Positions 37,475-49,057 of a stretch of DNA of 64,000 nucleotides are shown here, piece after piece; position 1 is the stretch's first letter; each line of letters opens with the position of its first letter. The notes below the pieces were generated by a model. That model made no database searches. It saw nothing but the letters and a program-made list of their open reading frames with translations, and was not told the DNA's origin. Source of the DNA: Thelephora terrestris (lineage: Eukaryota > Basidiomycota > Agaricomycetes > Thelephorales > Thelephoraceae); NCBI GenBank assembly GCA_015956445.1, contig WIUZ02000005.1, positions 248,001 through 312,000 of the forward strand, given 5' to 3'. The translations under genes were made by a program, and so were the position numbers.

Positions 37475-40400
37475 TTAGAGGTTAGCCGACGAAGCCTTTG
37501 AGTCACCGAACAACTCTTTCATGAAAGCCTCCGCGTTCGGTGGACGACCAAGGAACTCCTACCCCCGATTTACACGATTAGCCCCGATCGCGCGATAAAC
37601 CCGGAACGCCGCAACACACCTTGAGCGAATCAAGCTCCTCGCGACTCCCTCCAGGGACCAAAATGCTCTTCCTATACTTGTCTCCCAACGCAGGGTCGAG
37701 AGGGTCCTTCTTGAACACCGTGGCGTACATGTCCGCAGCGAAAACGAGCGAGTACATGTAACCGTAATAACCTGATTTTGTTTTCCCGAAACAACGGATA
37801 GATTAACCTTCGAGTTGAAATTGAAACGCAAAGATTTGCGACGTAAAAAGAACGCACCGGCGTCGTACCCCCCTGTAATGTGAGCGAAAGACCCCTGACC
37901 GGGTAGAGGCTTCTTTGGCCCTTTGACTAAGGAAACGTCCTCGCGCAATTCATTCCATAGCTGTGTATAGTCGGTCGAGTCTAATCCGAAAAGAAGAACA
38001 AGGCGTGTCATTCAGCCGGTCAGAAAAAGCCCACGTAAAACGAGGGTGACAGGGGATCGCGCGGCTCTCGTTTTTCGTTGTTTGTGTGTGCATACCTTTA
38101 TCAGTGTGAACCTTGATGTCGTATGTGGCGAAGAAAAGCTGTCGAAGGTAGAACAGCCCCGCGTTGACGTAACGACTACGGTGAAAAGATACAATCAGCG
38201 AAACCGCCCGACCGCCAGATAGACTCCGTGAAAAACAAACGAGCCTCTTGATCAACTTTTCAATGAGGTCATCCGGTAAAGGTTGTTGAGTTTCATAGTG
38301 GCTCGAAATCTTCTTGAGCACTTTAGGTTCCCAACCCCAGTTTTCCAACATCTGAGAGGGAGCCTCGACGAAATCCCTCGCGACGCTGTACACAAATCCC
38401 CACGTAATCAGCTCAAAGGCACCAAGTGAAACAAACGGGACAGTTAGCGCACGAACCTCGTTCCATGGAACTTCGAGAATTGCGTCCTGCTCAATAGCCC
38501 ATGCACAGCATGTCCAAACTCGTGGAAGAACGTGACAGCGTCTGCACGTTATTTTAGAGAATGGACGAAAAATTAACACCGAATGAGGAATGGAAAGGGA
38601 GGTTTCCGTACCGTCATGCGTCATCAGCGCTGGGCGATCCGGGGTAGGTTTAGCTAGATTGGCGACCATGGCCACCGTGGGGTAATGCCTTGTCTCATCT
38701 GGCTTGAGGTATCCGGGGATAAGACCCCAGACTGCAGCGTGAGAGTACTTGGCAGCTGTGCCACAATGGGGTCAAAACTAGAGTCCGAAATCCGACGAAG
38801 CTCTGGCCTTACTCCTTGGGAATAGATCCAGGTAGCAATATCCAAGGAAATCCTCCGGCGTTTTGGCGTCCTTCTTCCAGACAGAATATTGCTGGACCTC
38901 TACGGAAATATTAAGCATTCCTGGCACGTAAAATTCATAATGGGCGCGTTACCTGAGTGCCAAGCGTCTCCCTTTATTTCCACGAACTTGATCGACAGCA
39001 AGTGTTGGTAGATCTGGATGATCTGCGGAACGATGACAGAAACAGGGAGATACTCCTTGACCAGCTTTTCGTCCAAGTCCAGGGATGACTGGATAAACTT
39101 TTGGTCGTAGTACCTATAGTCCCAGAGGTAAAACGCTCCATCGAAGGAATACCCTTTCTCGGCGTGTTCCTTCTCCTTAAGTTTGAGCAACGTTTCTCTA
39201 TCCTTCAAGCCAACTGGGTGAAGTTTTTTCTGCAAGTCGTCGAGGAACTAGAAAGGGGGCATGGCGCCTCAGCGGATGTAGAATCTCCACCCGCAAGGGG
39301 TCATACCGTGTGAACGTTGGCAGCATCCTTAACCATTTTCACTTCTGTGACGTAGTCTGCCCAAGTTGGGTATCTGAGGAGCTTTGCAATCCGACGACGT
39401 AGATCGAGGATTCTGTCGAGGAGGGGAGCGTTGACTGCCAATCGATCGTCGTACCCCTCGTAGGCTTTCCGTCGAGTCTCTGGATTTTCTGCGAATTTGA
39501 ACTTGCGGATTCGTCACCCTCGGGTTAGCTATTTACACCTCTCATGTTCGGGGGAAGCGTACCAAGGGGAAGATGTCCGGAGTTTTGAAGGTAACGTCGT
39601 AGAGGGTTTTTTTATCCTCCTCTCGTTTGGGGTAACCAGAAATAACATCCTCAGGAACACCCTTGAGCTCCTCGAGAGTGAAGCTCACACGGCCCTGTTT
39701 GAAGGCCATTCGTAAGTGCCAAGGAAAGACCCCCAGAAATACGAGGCCTCACATTCTCTTCGTTAAAGTTTTTCTATTCATATGAACCTTGAGTAAACGA
39801 TGCGGCAGACCATAAACAAAACTCACACTGAACTCGACGCAAGTCTGGGATAACTCCTTCTTCAACTTCTCGAGTTCCTTGCGCTCCTCTTCAGGGAGAT
39901 CCAAACCGGCACGCTTACCATCGAGCACCAGCTTCTCAACCAACCGTTCCTCCTCGGGGTTAAGCTTACGACCGGAAGCCTTGATATTCTTTTCGGCGTT
40001 GACCTTGGCCTGGTACACATCCACACGCATGGACATCTCGATTCCATACTCTCGAAGTAACACTTCTGCAGCGTTTGAGGCGTCCCTGAGTTCCTTCGAC
40101 GTAGAAACGTTTTGGTAGAAAATCAATGGCTCCGTTTCGGTTTCCATCTCGGCGTCAGCGCGAGATATTGCGAGCTGATCAGATGGAGGCAGATCAGCAT
40201 ATCAGCCCCTACAAGGATACCATTCAGACTACTCAACGAAGACCTATATTACGCGACCGGTGAGCGATCACTCTTCAAGTGAATAGCCAGAGATGAGAGG
40301 AGACGTACCGATTCAAAGGTACATTCTTCCGGGCGCAGAGAGCCAACCTTATCCCAGAGAGCCCTATCCTTGGCGATCAACTCGTTTATCAAGGTGGTAA

Positions 40401-40698
40401 CCTGTTCTGGAGTGTGCGTCCAAGTCGCTGGAGCCTGAGGGGGAGTCAACTTGGTCATAATTGGGTCGTCGTTTCCGAGGGAGAAGATAGGTGCGATCGT
40501 GGCGAGAGACCGAATCCCGTTAACTCGAGCGTGAATGTACTCGTCACATGTCCACCGCCGCGCCCGCGCCTCCCACGACTTGGTGACGCCACGGCCCTTG
40601 AGAGTCGAAATCGAGAAGGTCGGGGTGAACCGTTGGGCCAATGACAAGGGTTTGGGGAGAACGTTGGTCGAACGGACGCGCAGGGTGAATGGCTTCAT
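37475..40698 (-). CDS. M3-family metallopeptidase (saccharolysin/thimet oligopeptidase-like)
   Basis: This is an oligopeptidase that cuts short peptides in the cytosol or mitochondrial intermembrane space. The ATG at 40698 gives a basic N-terminus ('MKPFTLRVRSTNVLPKPL') of about 85 residues before 'MTKLTPPQAPATWTHTPEQ', where cytosolic relatives begin. The helical domain includes 'YQNVSTSKELRDASNAAEVL' and 'EERKELEKLKKELSQTCVEF'. The zinc site is 'VTFFHEFGHAVHGLLSRTQ' (HExxH, about 38545-38490). It is followed by 'VARDFVEAPSQMLENWGW', which supplies the third zinc ligand, Glu, one helix later. Near the C-terminus is 'HITGGYDAGYYGYMYSL', the substrate-binding Tyr/Gly loop of this family. The protein ends 'ELFGDSKASSANL' at the stop at 37475. 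Yeast Prd1 and mammalian THOP1/neurolysin are the closest known families. About a dozen introns are present. Confidence 0.92.
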
Positions 40699-40913
40699 CT
40701 TCTCAACAGAAAGACGAGGTCTTACAGGTAACAATCACCAGCCGCTTACTGCACTAGTCGCATACTCAGGTCACGTGACGGAGGCATAATCCAAGAAAGC
40801 AGGTATTGAATTTTGCCGATGAGCACCAAGAAGAGCGAAATGTAGTAGTAGTGGTACATAATAAGAGAGAGACAATGACTAAAGGGGGAGAGATCCCATT
40901 GGACCCCAATTCC

Positions 40914-42911
40914 TCAATCAACCCATTCCAAGCGGTGGTGTTGCCAGGGCGCGGCGCGAGGAGTGTATCGGCGTCGCTCAGGAAGTATCGCCTCCTCAGC
41001 TTCCATCCGAATCTTGACTGTTCGGTGTACCCGAATCTTGTAATTATCGCCGTGGGGGATGTGTCTGCCTTTGCCAAGATTGGCCCTGACAATAGGGGGC
41101 GATGAAGAACTCTGAAACGATTCCATCATGTATCAAACACACCTCGTTTTCCAGACCCAGGCACCATCTTCCTTTTGGTGCTTGTTTGTCATGGGTAGTA
41201 TCTCGAGCAGCCACCAGAATTTGGACAGAGAGAGCTCGTCATTGATAGGGGACAGGATGTCCGCCAGGTCTTCTTCCTCTTCGGTGAGGATCATCCTCTC
41301 GTCAACAACCGTCACCGTTCCACTGCCATAGTCGCTTGCAATTCTGGAGCGGTCAGCTAGTTCGAGCGTCATGGGATTCGGCCTGGGAAGCACGTTGGGG
41401 TGGAGAGCGCCAGGGTCCAGACCGGTTTTTGCGAGAAGTTGACGGTTGAACATTATCCCAGTCTCCGCGAGGAAACACTGTCGCACCATCCACCGAAGTG
41501 GAATTCTCGCGAGTGCATTACGGGTGTTGTTCTTGACCGCTCCGCCGCCGACATCTACACGTAAGGAATGATTAGATGTTTTGGTAAATCCAAGGGTGGG
41601 TGCTTACCACAGTGACAACCTGAAACCAATTATTGGTTAGCGCCCGAGTGTAACCTTTGTGCGGTTAGATGACTCGCCAGAGAACCAAACTTCCAACACG
41701 TCTGTTGATTCGGAGGGGTCGCTCCACCTTTTCTCCAATTCACGTAGAGTTGGCCGTTTGTTTGATTTCTCACGACGGCGTTTCTTGATCTGGTAACCTT
41801 CTTCCGCGCCTCCAGAGCGTGGGGACAAGTTCGCCATAAACTTGGCACGATGCTCGTCAAGGGATACGGCGTGCCGATAAACCCGAATCCCACTATTTGC
41901 CATGGTGAATGGAAGTCTTTTGGGGACCAGACCAACAGAGTTTACGGTGTCCCTAGGTAATGAGAGGTGATGAACGGGGATGGAAAACCCAAAATTTCGA
42001 CGGAAAAGAAGTACCAGACCCCTAGGAAGTCGACGTGAACCGCTATAGAGAACGCGTTCCTGAAGGCGCAGCTCTGGTCCCACCCAAATTCGTCGTCAAG
42101 CGTGTACATTTTATAAGCAAATGGGATCTGCTCCTTATTGTCGGCCGGGAGGAGCCCGACCTATAAGCCAAACCAGAGGTGGGTGGGAAGGCGAAACACG
42201 AGGCAGGGGAGGGAATACCTTGGTGAGCATCCCGGCAAGAGCGCGAGCGGTATACGCGCCCCGCGAGAAACCAAAAATGCATATTTTGTCTCCGTATTGA
42301 TCTAGTTGAAGGGTTCTGGTCATGTTCAGTTCTGGAATATGGGCATCTCCGCGTACAGTTCTGCATCAGAAATTCATATCCAGCTGGGAACGATGTTAAG
42401 CCACTTTGAGCGGACAAAGGTCTGATCCACGCACCCTGTGTGTGAAGGGGTAAGCTCCAGGCGATCGCCTGATCCCACATTTTGGTAAACCGACGGTTTA
42501 TGAAATTGATAAACCCTGGAGCATGGCTGGAGGTGTAGGTTCCGATACCCGCCTGACGTTCGGGCGTCACAACGGCGGCGTCCATCTCGGCGATTGTACG
42601 GTACCTGATAGTAGACCATCTGTTCACGTTTGTTATCTTTTTTCAACATCGAGATGAATTGAACGACGTTGGAATTCTAGGATCCGCCGTGAGTTCCAGG
42701 AAAGGAATGACAGAAAGTGGGAAGAACCGACATCAGCATCAAATTTATCTCCTGTACCATCGAAGCAGACGATAAGGGTACGGTTCTTGTGACTGGGTGG
42801 AACGACGTCATCCGTCCACTGAGACTCGTGTAGGTCCGCTGGGGAAGTTCCGGTTGGGGAGGGAGTTGCCTCCTTGTTGTCGTCTAACCAGCTTGCCTCT
42901 GATTCAGCCAT
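40914..42911 (-). CDS. DUF2235 alpha/beta-hydrolase, copy A
   Basis: The ATG at 42911 opens 'MAESEASWLDDNKEATPSP'. The first hydrolase strand is 'RTLIVCFDGTGDKFDADV'. Joined exons give 'NSNVVQFISMLKKDNKREQ', 'AGIGTYTSSHAPGFINFINR', 'YEFLMQNYQYGDKICIFGF', 'SRGAYTARALAGMLTK' (nucleophile elbow GFSRGA) and 'VGLLPADNKEQIPFAYKMY'. The later part has 'DTVNSVGLVPKRLPFT', 'RVYRHAVSLDEHRAKF', 'CHCDVGGGAVKN' and 'ARIPLRWMVRQCF'. It ends 'QHHRLEWVD'. DUF2235 is the family of the bacterial type VI phospholipase Tle1; fungi have many copies of unknown function. Copy B at 45262-47243 matches it along the whole length, with at least the 'YEFLMQ' splice junction conserved. No breaks are seen, so both genes look intact. 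Confidence 0.9.
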
Positions 42912-43677
42912 GAGGGGAAGAGGAGAAAAGCAAAGAGACAGAAATCGAGAGGGGAGCCCTTTATGGCTTCGGAGAGTTCCTAGAGTTGCATGGAAGCACA
43001 TACAAAGTGGATACTTGAGCTCACAAACACAGAAGCTTCCGTTCGACGGTTGACGTCGAGTCAGCAGGCCAAGGGTGGAGCACTCCCACCGTCAGACTCG
43101 GGTTGGAGATGCGCCTCACCACCATTCAGAGCCACGACGTTCAGCGCGACATTTATGGTGACAGCAAGCAAGCAAGCTGTCGTTCTGGGTCCACACCCCG
43201 ATCGAGGAAGTTGGATCCGGTGGCAAAATGAATCAACGTCACGCGTTCCCACGTTAGGTCACTCGTCAAGTTACTAAGCACCGATGGACCTTGGGCAACC
43301 CATCACGATGATTCTCATCACGTTTTCGTTCGGAAGCTTCCTGCAGCCAGCGCGGTACTGTGTGGGATCCGCCGACTGAATGTCTTTATAGTAGGACAAC
43401 GCCCAGCTGCTCGGCTTTTGCCGGTGACGGTTGCGATGCCATTTCAATCTGCCGAACCTTGAGGCTCCCTCCATCGCAGCTCAATATCAATACGGGTCCG
43501 CCCGGCCGAGGGCAATTCGGTGGATGTCAGCTATTTACTTCGCTTAAGGCATCTCGAGAACTCGTCCTCTGGAAAGACGCGCGGAGGTTAAACAAAGAAA
43601 TCTATCAGAATTTCCAAAGTCTCTCGCATATCTAGGCGCACGACAAGTGAGTTCTACGTCCTTGCGTGGCTACGACT
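42912..43677. other. Intergenic, promoter of DUF2235 copy A and 3' side of the next gene
   Basis: This 766-bp stretch lies between the start of DUF2235 copy A and the end of the small spliced gene, both on the minus strand. I see no other gene in it. Confidence 0.5.
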
Positions 43678-44393
43678 CTAATCCAGGCTGGTCACGCGAA
43701 TGCACGCCGTCCACGATCCGTAGGACGATCGCTCGATTGACACCAGCGCAAGAGTGTCAACGTTCAACGTGGTGCCTCTCCCTACACGCCAGCAGTCTTC
43801 TCCGCAGATTCCGCCTTCCATTTCCTACGTCAGGACAGCTGAGCCGCATCGTACAACTTGCGACAACGTAGACGAATCACTCACCTGTATAAACTTCTCG
43901 ATGGCCTTGCATATATCTGTCGCCAGCCGCGACAGAGATACCGGGTTTTTCGCAGGTGTGCTGTCTCGCGTACGGAACTAAGGATGGTCGATGTCAATTG
44001 TCGTTGAGCTCGGCGGCCGCGCCACTCACGGCCCTGTTCCAGGGTGGGTACCCCGGCCACTTGCATACGAATCCCGGCGATGAGGACAGCAGAATGCAGG
44101 CGAGTGTAGCGACTACTTACCTCAATCCTTAGGGTACATGAGTCAGCGACATCAACGCCCTCGAAGGGTCGAGAATCGCGTCTCTCTAGACCCGAGTAAT
44201 TCTTCGAGCAACCGTCTCTGATCGATATGCCGCGCAGACCCCCCTTTCGGAAGATGACCTGTTGCTCTTCGAAGGTCTCCATGCGAGCTCCTTTTACAGG
44301 GAAATATTGTCGCTGGGGGACGTAGATGTTCGTGCAATTGGTGCAGTGTTCGTTCAATTCGGGGAGATAGAGGTTGCTGGTCGAGGCAGACAT
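43678..44393 (-). CDS. Small four-exon gene, uncharacterised Agaricomycete-type protein
   Basis: I built this gene from splice signals. Exon 1 runs from the ATG at 44393 (or 44432) to 44121, exon 2 is 44059-44030 (30 nt), exon 3 is 43977-43885 and exon 4 is 43824-43678. All three introns (61, 52 and 60 nt) are phase 0, with donors GTAAGT, GTGAGT and GTGAGT. The product is 180 residues (193 from the upstream ATG). The first half has 'CTNCTNIYVPQRQYFPVKG' and 'SCTLRIE'. The joined second half reads 'WPGYPPWNRA', then 'KNPVSLSRLATDICKAIEKF', then 'CWRVGRGTTLNVDTLALVS' and 'SYGSWTACIRVTSLD'. This W-P-G-Y ... helix ... W-R-V-G ... G-S-W order resembles a multi-copy family of unknown function that I recall from mushroom genomes. 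A TATA box at 44443-44450 stands only 11 bp before the upper ATG, which favours the lower one. Confidence 0.72.
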
Positions 44394-44442
44394 ACCGAAG
44401 CTGAAGCGAGGGGTTGTCGGCCCCTCAACCATCCGAGCCCAG

Positions 44443-44450
44443 CTTTTATA
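44443..44450 (-). promoter_or_regulatory. TATA box of the small four-exon gene
   Basis: TATAAAAG is read on the minus strand, about 50 bp upstream of the ATG at 44393. It supports transcription of the gene reconstructed at 43678-44393. Confidence 0.6.
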
Positions 44451-45261
44451 ATGTATCTAAACATCACGCGAAAGAATTCCAGGCCTTTAATGTCTCATTA
44501 TTCATCAGAAAAACATTATTTTTGTTGTCCCGTTGCCGCATTGCCGCGCTCCTCAATTGGAAAGCAAAAATCTGGTGATTAGTGTAAAGATCACCGCCCA
44601 CCCCCTTTCAAAGTCACCCGGGTGGGAGCCGGTTCGCCACCGATTTTGGATCGGGGTGACGAGAGAGAAGATCGCCGTCGGTGGAGTTGCACAGTGGGTG
44701 ACCGTCCATACGACTCTACTCGTTTCTAGCCACATTTTCCGAGTCTTTCAAGGAAGACGAAGGGTCTCCGACCCCTTTGTGGGGTCAGGAACACCGTGAA
44801 AGTCGGCAACTGACGCGGGCCTTCTGCGACATCATTACAATTAAATCTAGAATTACGGATAGTTACTCAAGCAAATAGTACATCCTTTTACTTTTAGGAG
44901 ATCTGTCAAGGTCCATTGGGTCGGGTCGCACCATGCTTCTCAAACCCCTGGAATTTTGATGGTACGGTCGTTTCGATGATCGAAACTCACCCAACATTGC
45001 GAGTTATCCGGGGTCGTCACGTTTACCACTGAGTTCTGGTCCAGGCCTGAGACTCGACCACGCGGTTTCATTCATGTACGCTAAGGGCAAGACTTATGAT
45101 GATGTCCAGAGAATCACATCGACTTCCCATTGAAACGGATGCTGCGGTGTGTCTCCCGCCCGCCTTCGCGCGTTTCCCAAAAACGTTCCACAAAACGTAT
45201 TTCATAATATGTTTATAACACATCCGTAAGGTGATGACGACATGCGCGTAACTCGGGACGT
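44451..45261. other. Intergenic region
   Basis: These 811 bp lie between the small spliced gene and the end of DUF2235 copy B. I find no supported gene. Stop codons are frequent in all frames. Confidence 0.5.
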
Positions 45262-47243
45262 TCAATCAACCCAAACAAGCTTCGCCGTATCCCACGGCCC
45301 AGCCCTCGGGACATATGGCCCCTCGGCGAACACCTCAGGGTGATCGACGCGAAGCTTGACGGTCCTGTGCACGAGGACTGGGTGGTTACCGTCCTGCGGG
45401 AGGAACCTTCCCTTGGCTAGATTTATCCTAAGATAACAAGTCAGCACTCGCACAGAGATTGAGTAGAAGTCTGACTTGATCTTCGCTTCCAACGTTCCAT
45501 CCTTCCCAAGACACTTCTGTCGCATCGGCAGCAGCTCAAGAAGCCACCAGATAGGGGATAGCGACAACTGATCGTTGATGGGCGAAAGAGCGTCCGCGAG
45601 GTCTTCTTCTTCTTCATTGAGAATAATTCCTGGTTCGACGGCAGACACTATACCGATTTTGCAACAAATCCGGTTGGGATCCGCCTCCTTCACGTACAGC
45701 GCTTTGGGGCGTGGGAGGACGTTAGGGTACAGTCTCGACGGATCCAGCCCCACCTCTTTCAGTCCATCGGTCTTGAACATTATCCCGGTATGTGCGAGGA
45801 AACACTCCCGTATCATCCAACGAAGAGGAATACGAGATAGCGCATGTCGCGTCCCATTTTTAACTGCGCCGCCCCCAACATCTGGCGACGCGAACCAGAA
45901 CCAGTACATAAGCGGGAGCCAAAGACGACGAATGCCTCAACGCACCACAGTGACAACCTTACAGTCCGTCAACAAGCCGTTCGCGCAGTTCTGATGAAAC
46001 AATCCACATACCAGAGAACCAGACTTCCAGGACGTCCGTTCGCCTGCTGTTGTCACTCCATTGCCTCTCGAGCTCATTCAAAGTCGGTCTTTTACGTGGA
46101 ACCTTGGACGTGCCCTCTTGCACATCTGCGTGTAGGAATCCTTGATCTTTGTCTCCAGGGGGACAGAGGTTCGCCTTGAACTTTGCTCTGCGTTCGTCAA
46201 GGGATAGCGCGTGCCTGAAATATTTTATGCTACTATTTGAGATCGTGAATGGGAGGCGATGTGGGATCAGGCCGACGGAATTGACTGTGTCCCTGTTTGA
46301 GGGTGGTAAGGTTCAGGTGAAGTTTCACGTCAGAACACTGCAACGTACCAAACGCCGAGGAACTCGACGTCAACGTCAATGGAAAAGGTTTTCTTAAAAG
46401 CCGAGCTTTGTTCCCAACCGAACGCGTCGTCTTGAGTATACATCTTGTAGGCGAAAGGAATTTGTTCGTTATTGTCTGCGGGGAGGAGGCCGACCTAGGA
46501 GAGGCGTTAAGGGAGCATCGGAGGAAGAGACGAGGAGAGTGTGGACCTTCGCCAACATCCCAGCAAGAGCCCGGGCTGTGTATGCCCCCCGCGAGAAACC
46601 GAAAATGCAGATTTTATCACCGTACTGGTCTAGAATAAAATGGAAGCCTAAGATATAATGTGACGTGTTGGGTGCGACCCTCGAAAGTACGAACAGTGCT
46701 GCATCAAAAATTCGTAACCAGCTGACGAAAGGGCCCATAAGTACCGAGATAGAAGACTTGATAATAGTATGCAAACATTGAGTGTGGCTGGCAAGGTTCC
46801 AGGCTACAGCCGCGTCCAGAACCTTGGAGACCTTCTTGAAAATCGAGGTGAAGACCACCGGACCATGTTTTGCAACATACGTCCCTATTCCAGTCTTCGG
46901 CGCCCAACTATCAGCGTCATGCCATACGGGCGATCCGAGGGACGTGCCTGATAGTAGACCATTTGCTCATGCTTCTTGTCCTTCTTTAGTAGTGAGATAA
47001 ACTCCACAACATTCGAGTTCTATCGTGATGGGGAGGCGACGGTTTGCGAAGGTTATGGGAGAGCATGAGAGAGATGATGTGTTTACGTACATCGGAATCA
47101 AACTTGTCTCCCGTCCCATCAAAACAAAGGACGAGGGTGCGATTGTTATGCGTTTTCGGAATAATACCATGGTCCCACTGAACTGGCGAAAAAGGCGTCG
47201 GAGGCTGGGTAATTTTCCTGCTCGCGTCAGAAGGTTCAAGCAT
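45262..47243 (-). CDS. DUF2235 alpha/beta-hydrolase, copy B
   Basis: The first true ATG of the frame is at 47243 ('MLEPSDASRKITQPPTPF'). Matching parts to copy A are 'RTLVLCFDGTGDKFDSDV', 'YQYGDKICIFGFSRGAYT' with 'ARALAGMLAK', 'DTVNSVGLIPHRLPFT', 'YFRHALSLDERRAKFKANL', 'RKRPTLNELERQWSD', 'DVGGGAVKNGTRHALSRI', and 'LVHRTVKLRV' before the final 'DTAKLVWVD'. The junction after 'YEFLMQH' is cut at the same codon as in copy A. The nucleophile Ser of GFSRGA is present. The N-terminal leader differs fully from copy A, as does the linker near 'FLHADVQEGTSKVP'. The two genes are a head-to-tail tandem pair on the minus strand, separated by the small four-exon gene. The enzymatic role is unknown in fungi; a lipid or ester hydrolase is an inference from the Tle1 relationship. 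Confidence 0.9.
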
Positions 47244-47961
47244 GCTACGCGATATGGAGGACAATGCGAGGGAGGTCGCTCAGGGTGGTGGTAAAAAGGG
47301 AAAGGATCCGGAAACATCCTTGGTTGTTCAGCCCAGAATGAACCATCCCAAGTCGAACATGTTCAACGGGAGGGCAAGGCGGCGCTGCGTAACGCGTAAA
47401 GGATCGACGGATTGGAAGTCGAAGCTTGCTGATCATCGTCGTCACACGGCGAGCATAGCCACCGACGATCGGAGCTTTACCGTCTTAGAATCCGAGGCAA
47501 TTCGATTCGCGAAGTAGTTTGGAGAGGATGAGGAGGGCCGGTGCAATGAGGCGCAATCTCAGTCGACGGCGCCGCCAGTCGGGGGAAGCGTGGGACGGCA
47601 ATCAGCCACAAGAGCCGCCTCGGACCTCGCTTGACTGCCGCCTTGCTCCGTTCGGACCAGACGAGCGCCGATCCGCGCGTGTCGTCTATTGTGCTTGAGT
47701 GAAAAAACATGCGTCGAGGGATGATTAGCTCTCGCTCGAGCAGCCAGGAAGAAACACCTCGTTGTCTCCGCCCCGGCCTGATTGGATACCAACAATCTCT
47801 CCTTTTAACCGGCGGTTCAGCAGTGGGGACGGCATAGTTCCGAGTCGCTGTTCGTGAGCCCCCATCACCAACCCTCTGGCCGCCCTGAAACCCTTATAAG
47901 CAACCAGCCATCCCTCCACATCCCCATTCCTCTTAACCTTTATCCTTCACTCTCACGAACA
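47244..47961. promoter_or_regulatory. Divergent promoter region, DUF2235 copy B and F-box-like gene
   Basis: This 718-bp spacer lies between two start codons on opposite strands. A TATA-like TTATAAG at 47894-47900 stands about 62 bp before the ATG of the plus-strand gene. Confidence 0.5.
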
Positions 47962-49057
47962 ATGGCTATCCAGAGGCGACGGCGAACTTTACCAGCCGAG
48001 CTGATCGGCGTTATATGCACCCACTGTGACGTCCATACCCTTGCTCAGCTCGCACGAGTCAACAGCTCCGTCTACTACGAGGCACAGCGCGTCCTTTACC
48101 AAGACCTCGCACTACACCGCCATCTATCTAACTCCCGGAAGAAGGCCTGCATCCACTCGGTGCTGAACGACTACTCAAAAGCGTCACGTGTCAGGTCCCT
48201 GACATACCACGAGTCCTGCGTGGTCCCTTTGCAAGAAAGAGCGGAAATCATCCGACTCCTGGCGATGGTGCTGAAGCGCGCCGCAGCCCTGCAACACCTG
48301 GACCTCTGGATTTATCCTGAAACCGACGTCCAGGCGCTGAACACCACGTTACAGTAAGCGAGGATTGCAATTCCTCGATCACTGTACCTGCTCATCTCTG
48401 AATAGGAAACCCACTAGTCTGCCCTCTTTACGTAGGTTTGCCACCAACATGCCGCTAGGCCAAGATCTCGTCAGTTTTTTGTCTTCACACCAGACGCTCC
48501 AAACCTTCATCGTCCATCATCGGATCGGAGCACAAGAAATCAAGTTCTACTCCAGCACTTTTGCTGATCTGGCGGAATCGAGGGCGGCGCAAGGGCTTCC
48601 ACCACTCTCCATCTTCAGCAACCATTCAAAGCGCGATTATGGGTACTGCTACGGTGCTTGTTCGCGAGGACGAAACGTGTTGTTCGCGTTCCCGCACGTC
48701 CCCGAAAAGCGTTCCCTCGTTCCAACAGTTTCCTGCGGCCTATCTTCCATCCCTTCGGCCCTGGCGATGGGCCCTATGGATATCGTCGCGGTTTACCTCG
48801 ACGTCGATTTCAACATCTCCCTGAAGGATGTCGTGGCGCTCTTGCAGCCCCTTCAGCTCGCATTTGACGCCGTCCGCGAATTTGTTTTATACGTTCCTCG
48901 CGGTCGTGACATTGTATTAAGGGTTGGTGTTCCGACAAGACCGCAATGGTCCCTTGATGTGCTGATCCTGCTCCCTTTTTCTCAGGGACAATCGGTGCCG
49001 CACCGGACGTGCTACGTCGTTCCCAGGGACCACTACCCCGGTTTCTCGTTGGATTAA
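47962..49057 (+). CDS. F-box-like protein
   Basis: The ATG at 47962 gives 'MAIQRRRRTLPAELIGVI', followed by 'HTLAQLARVNSSVYYEAQ' and 'LYQDLALH'. The pattern LPxEL-[IV]-hydrophobic-L-V-N/S-Y ... RVLYxxL is the degenerate F-box with trailing 'VLYRDL' motif very common in mushroom genomes. One intron at 48357-48406 (GTAAGC...AATAG) joins 'NTTLQ' to 'KPTSLPSLRRF'. The rest has weak leucine-rich-repeat-like phrasing ('LQTFIVHHRIG', 'FVLYVPRGRDIVLR') but no clear domain. F-box proteins choose substrates for SCF ubiquitin ligases; the target here is unknown. The length is about 345 residues. Confidence 0.7.
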
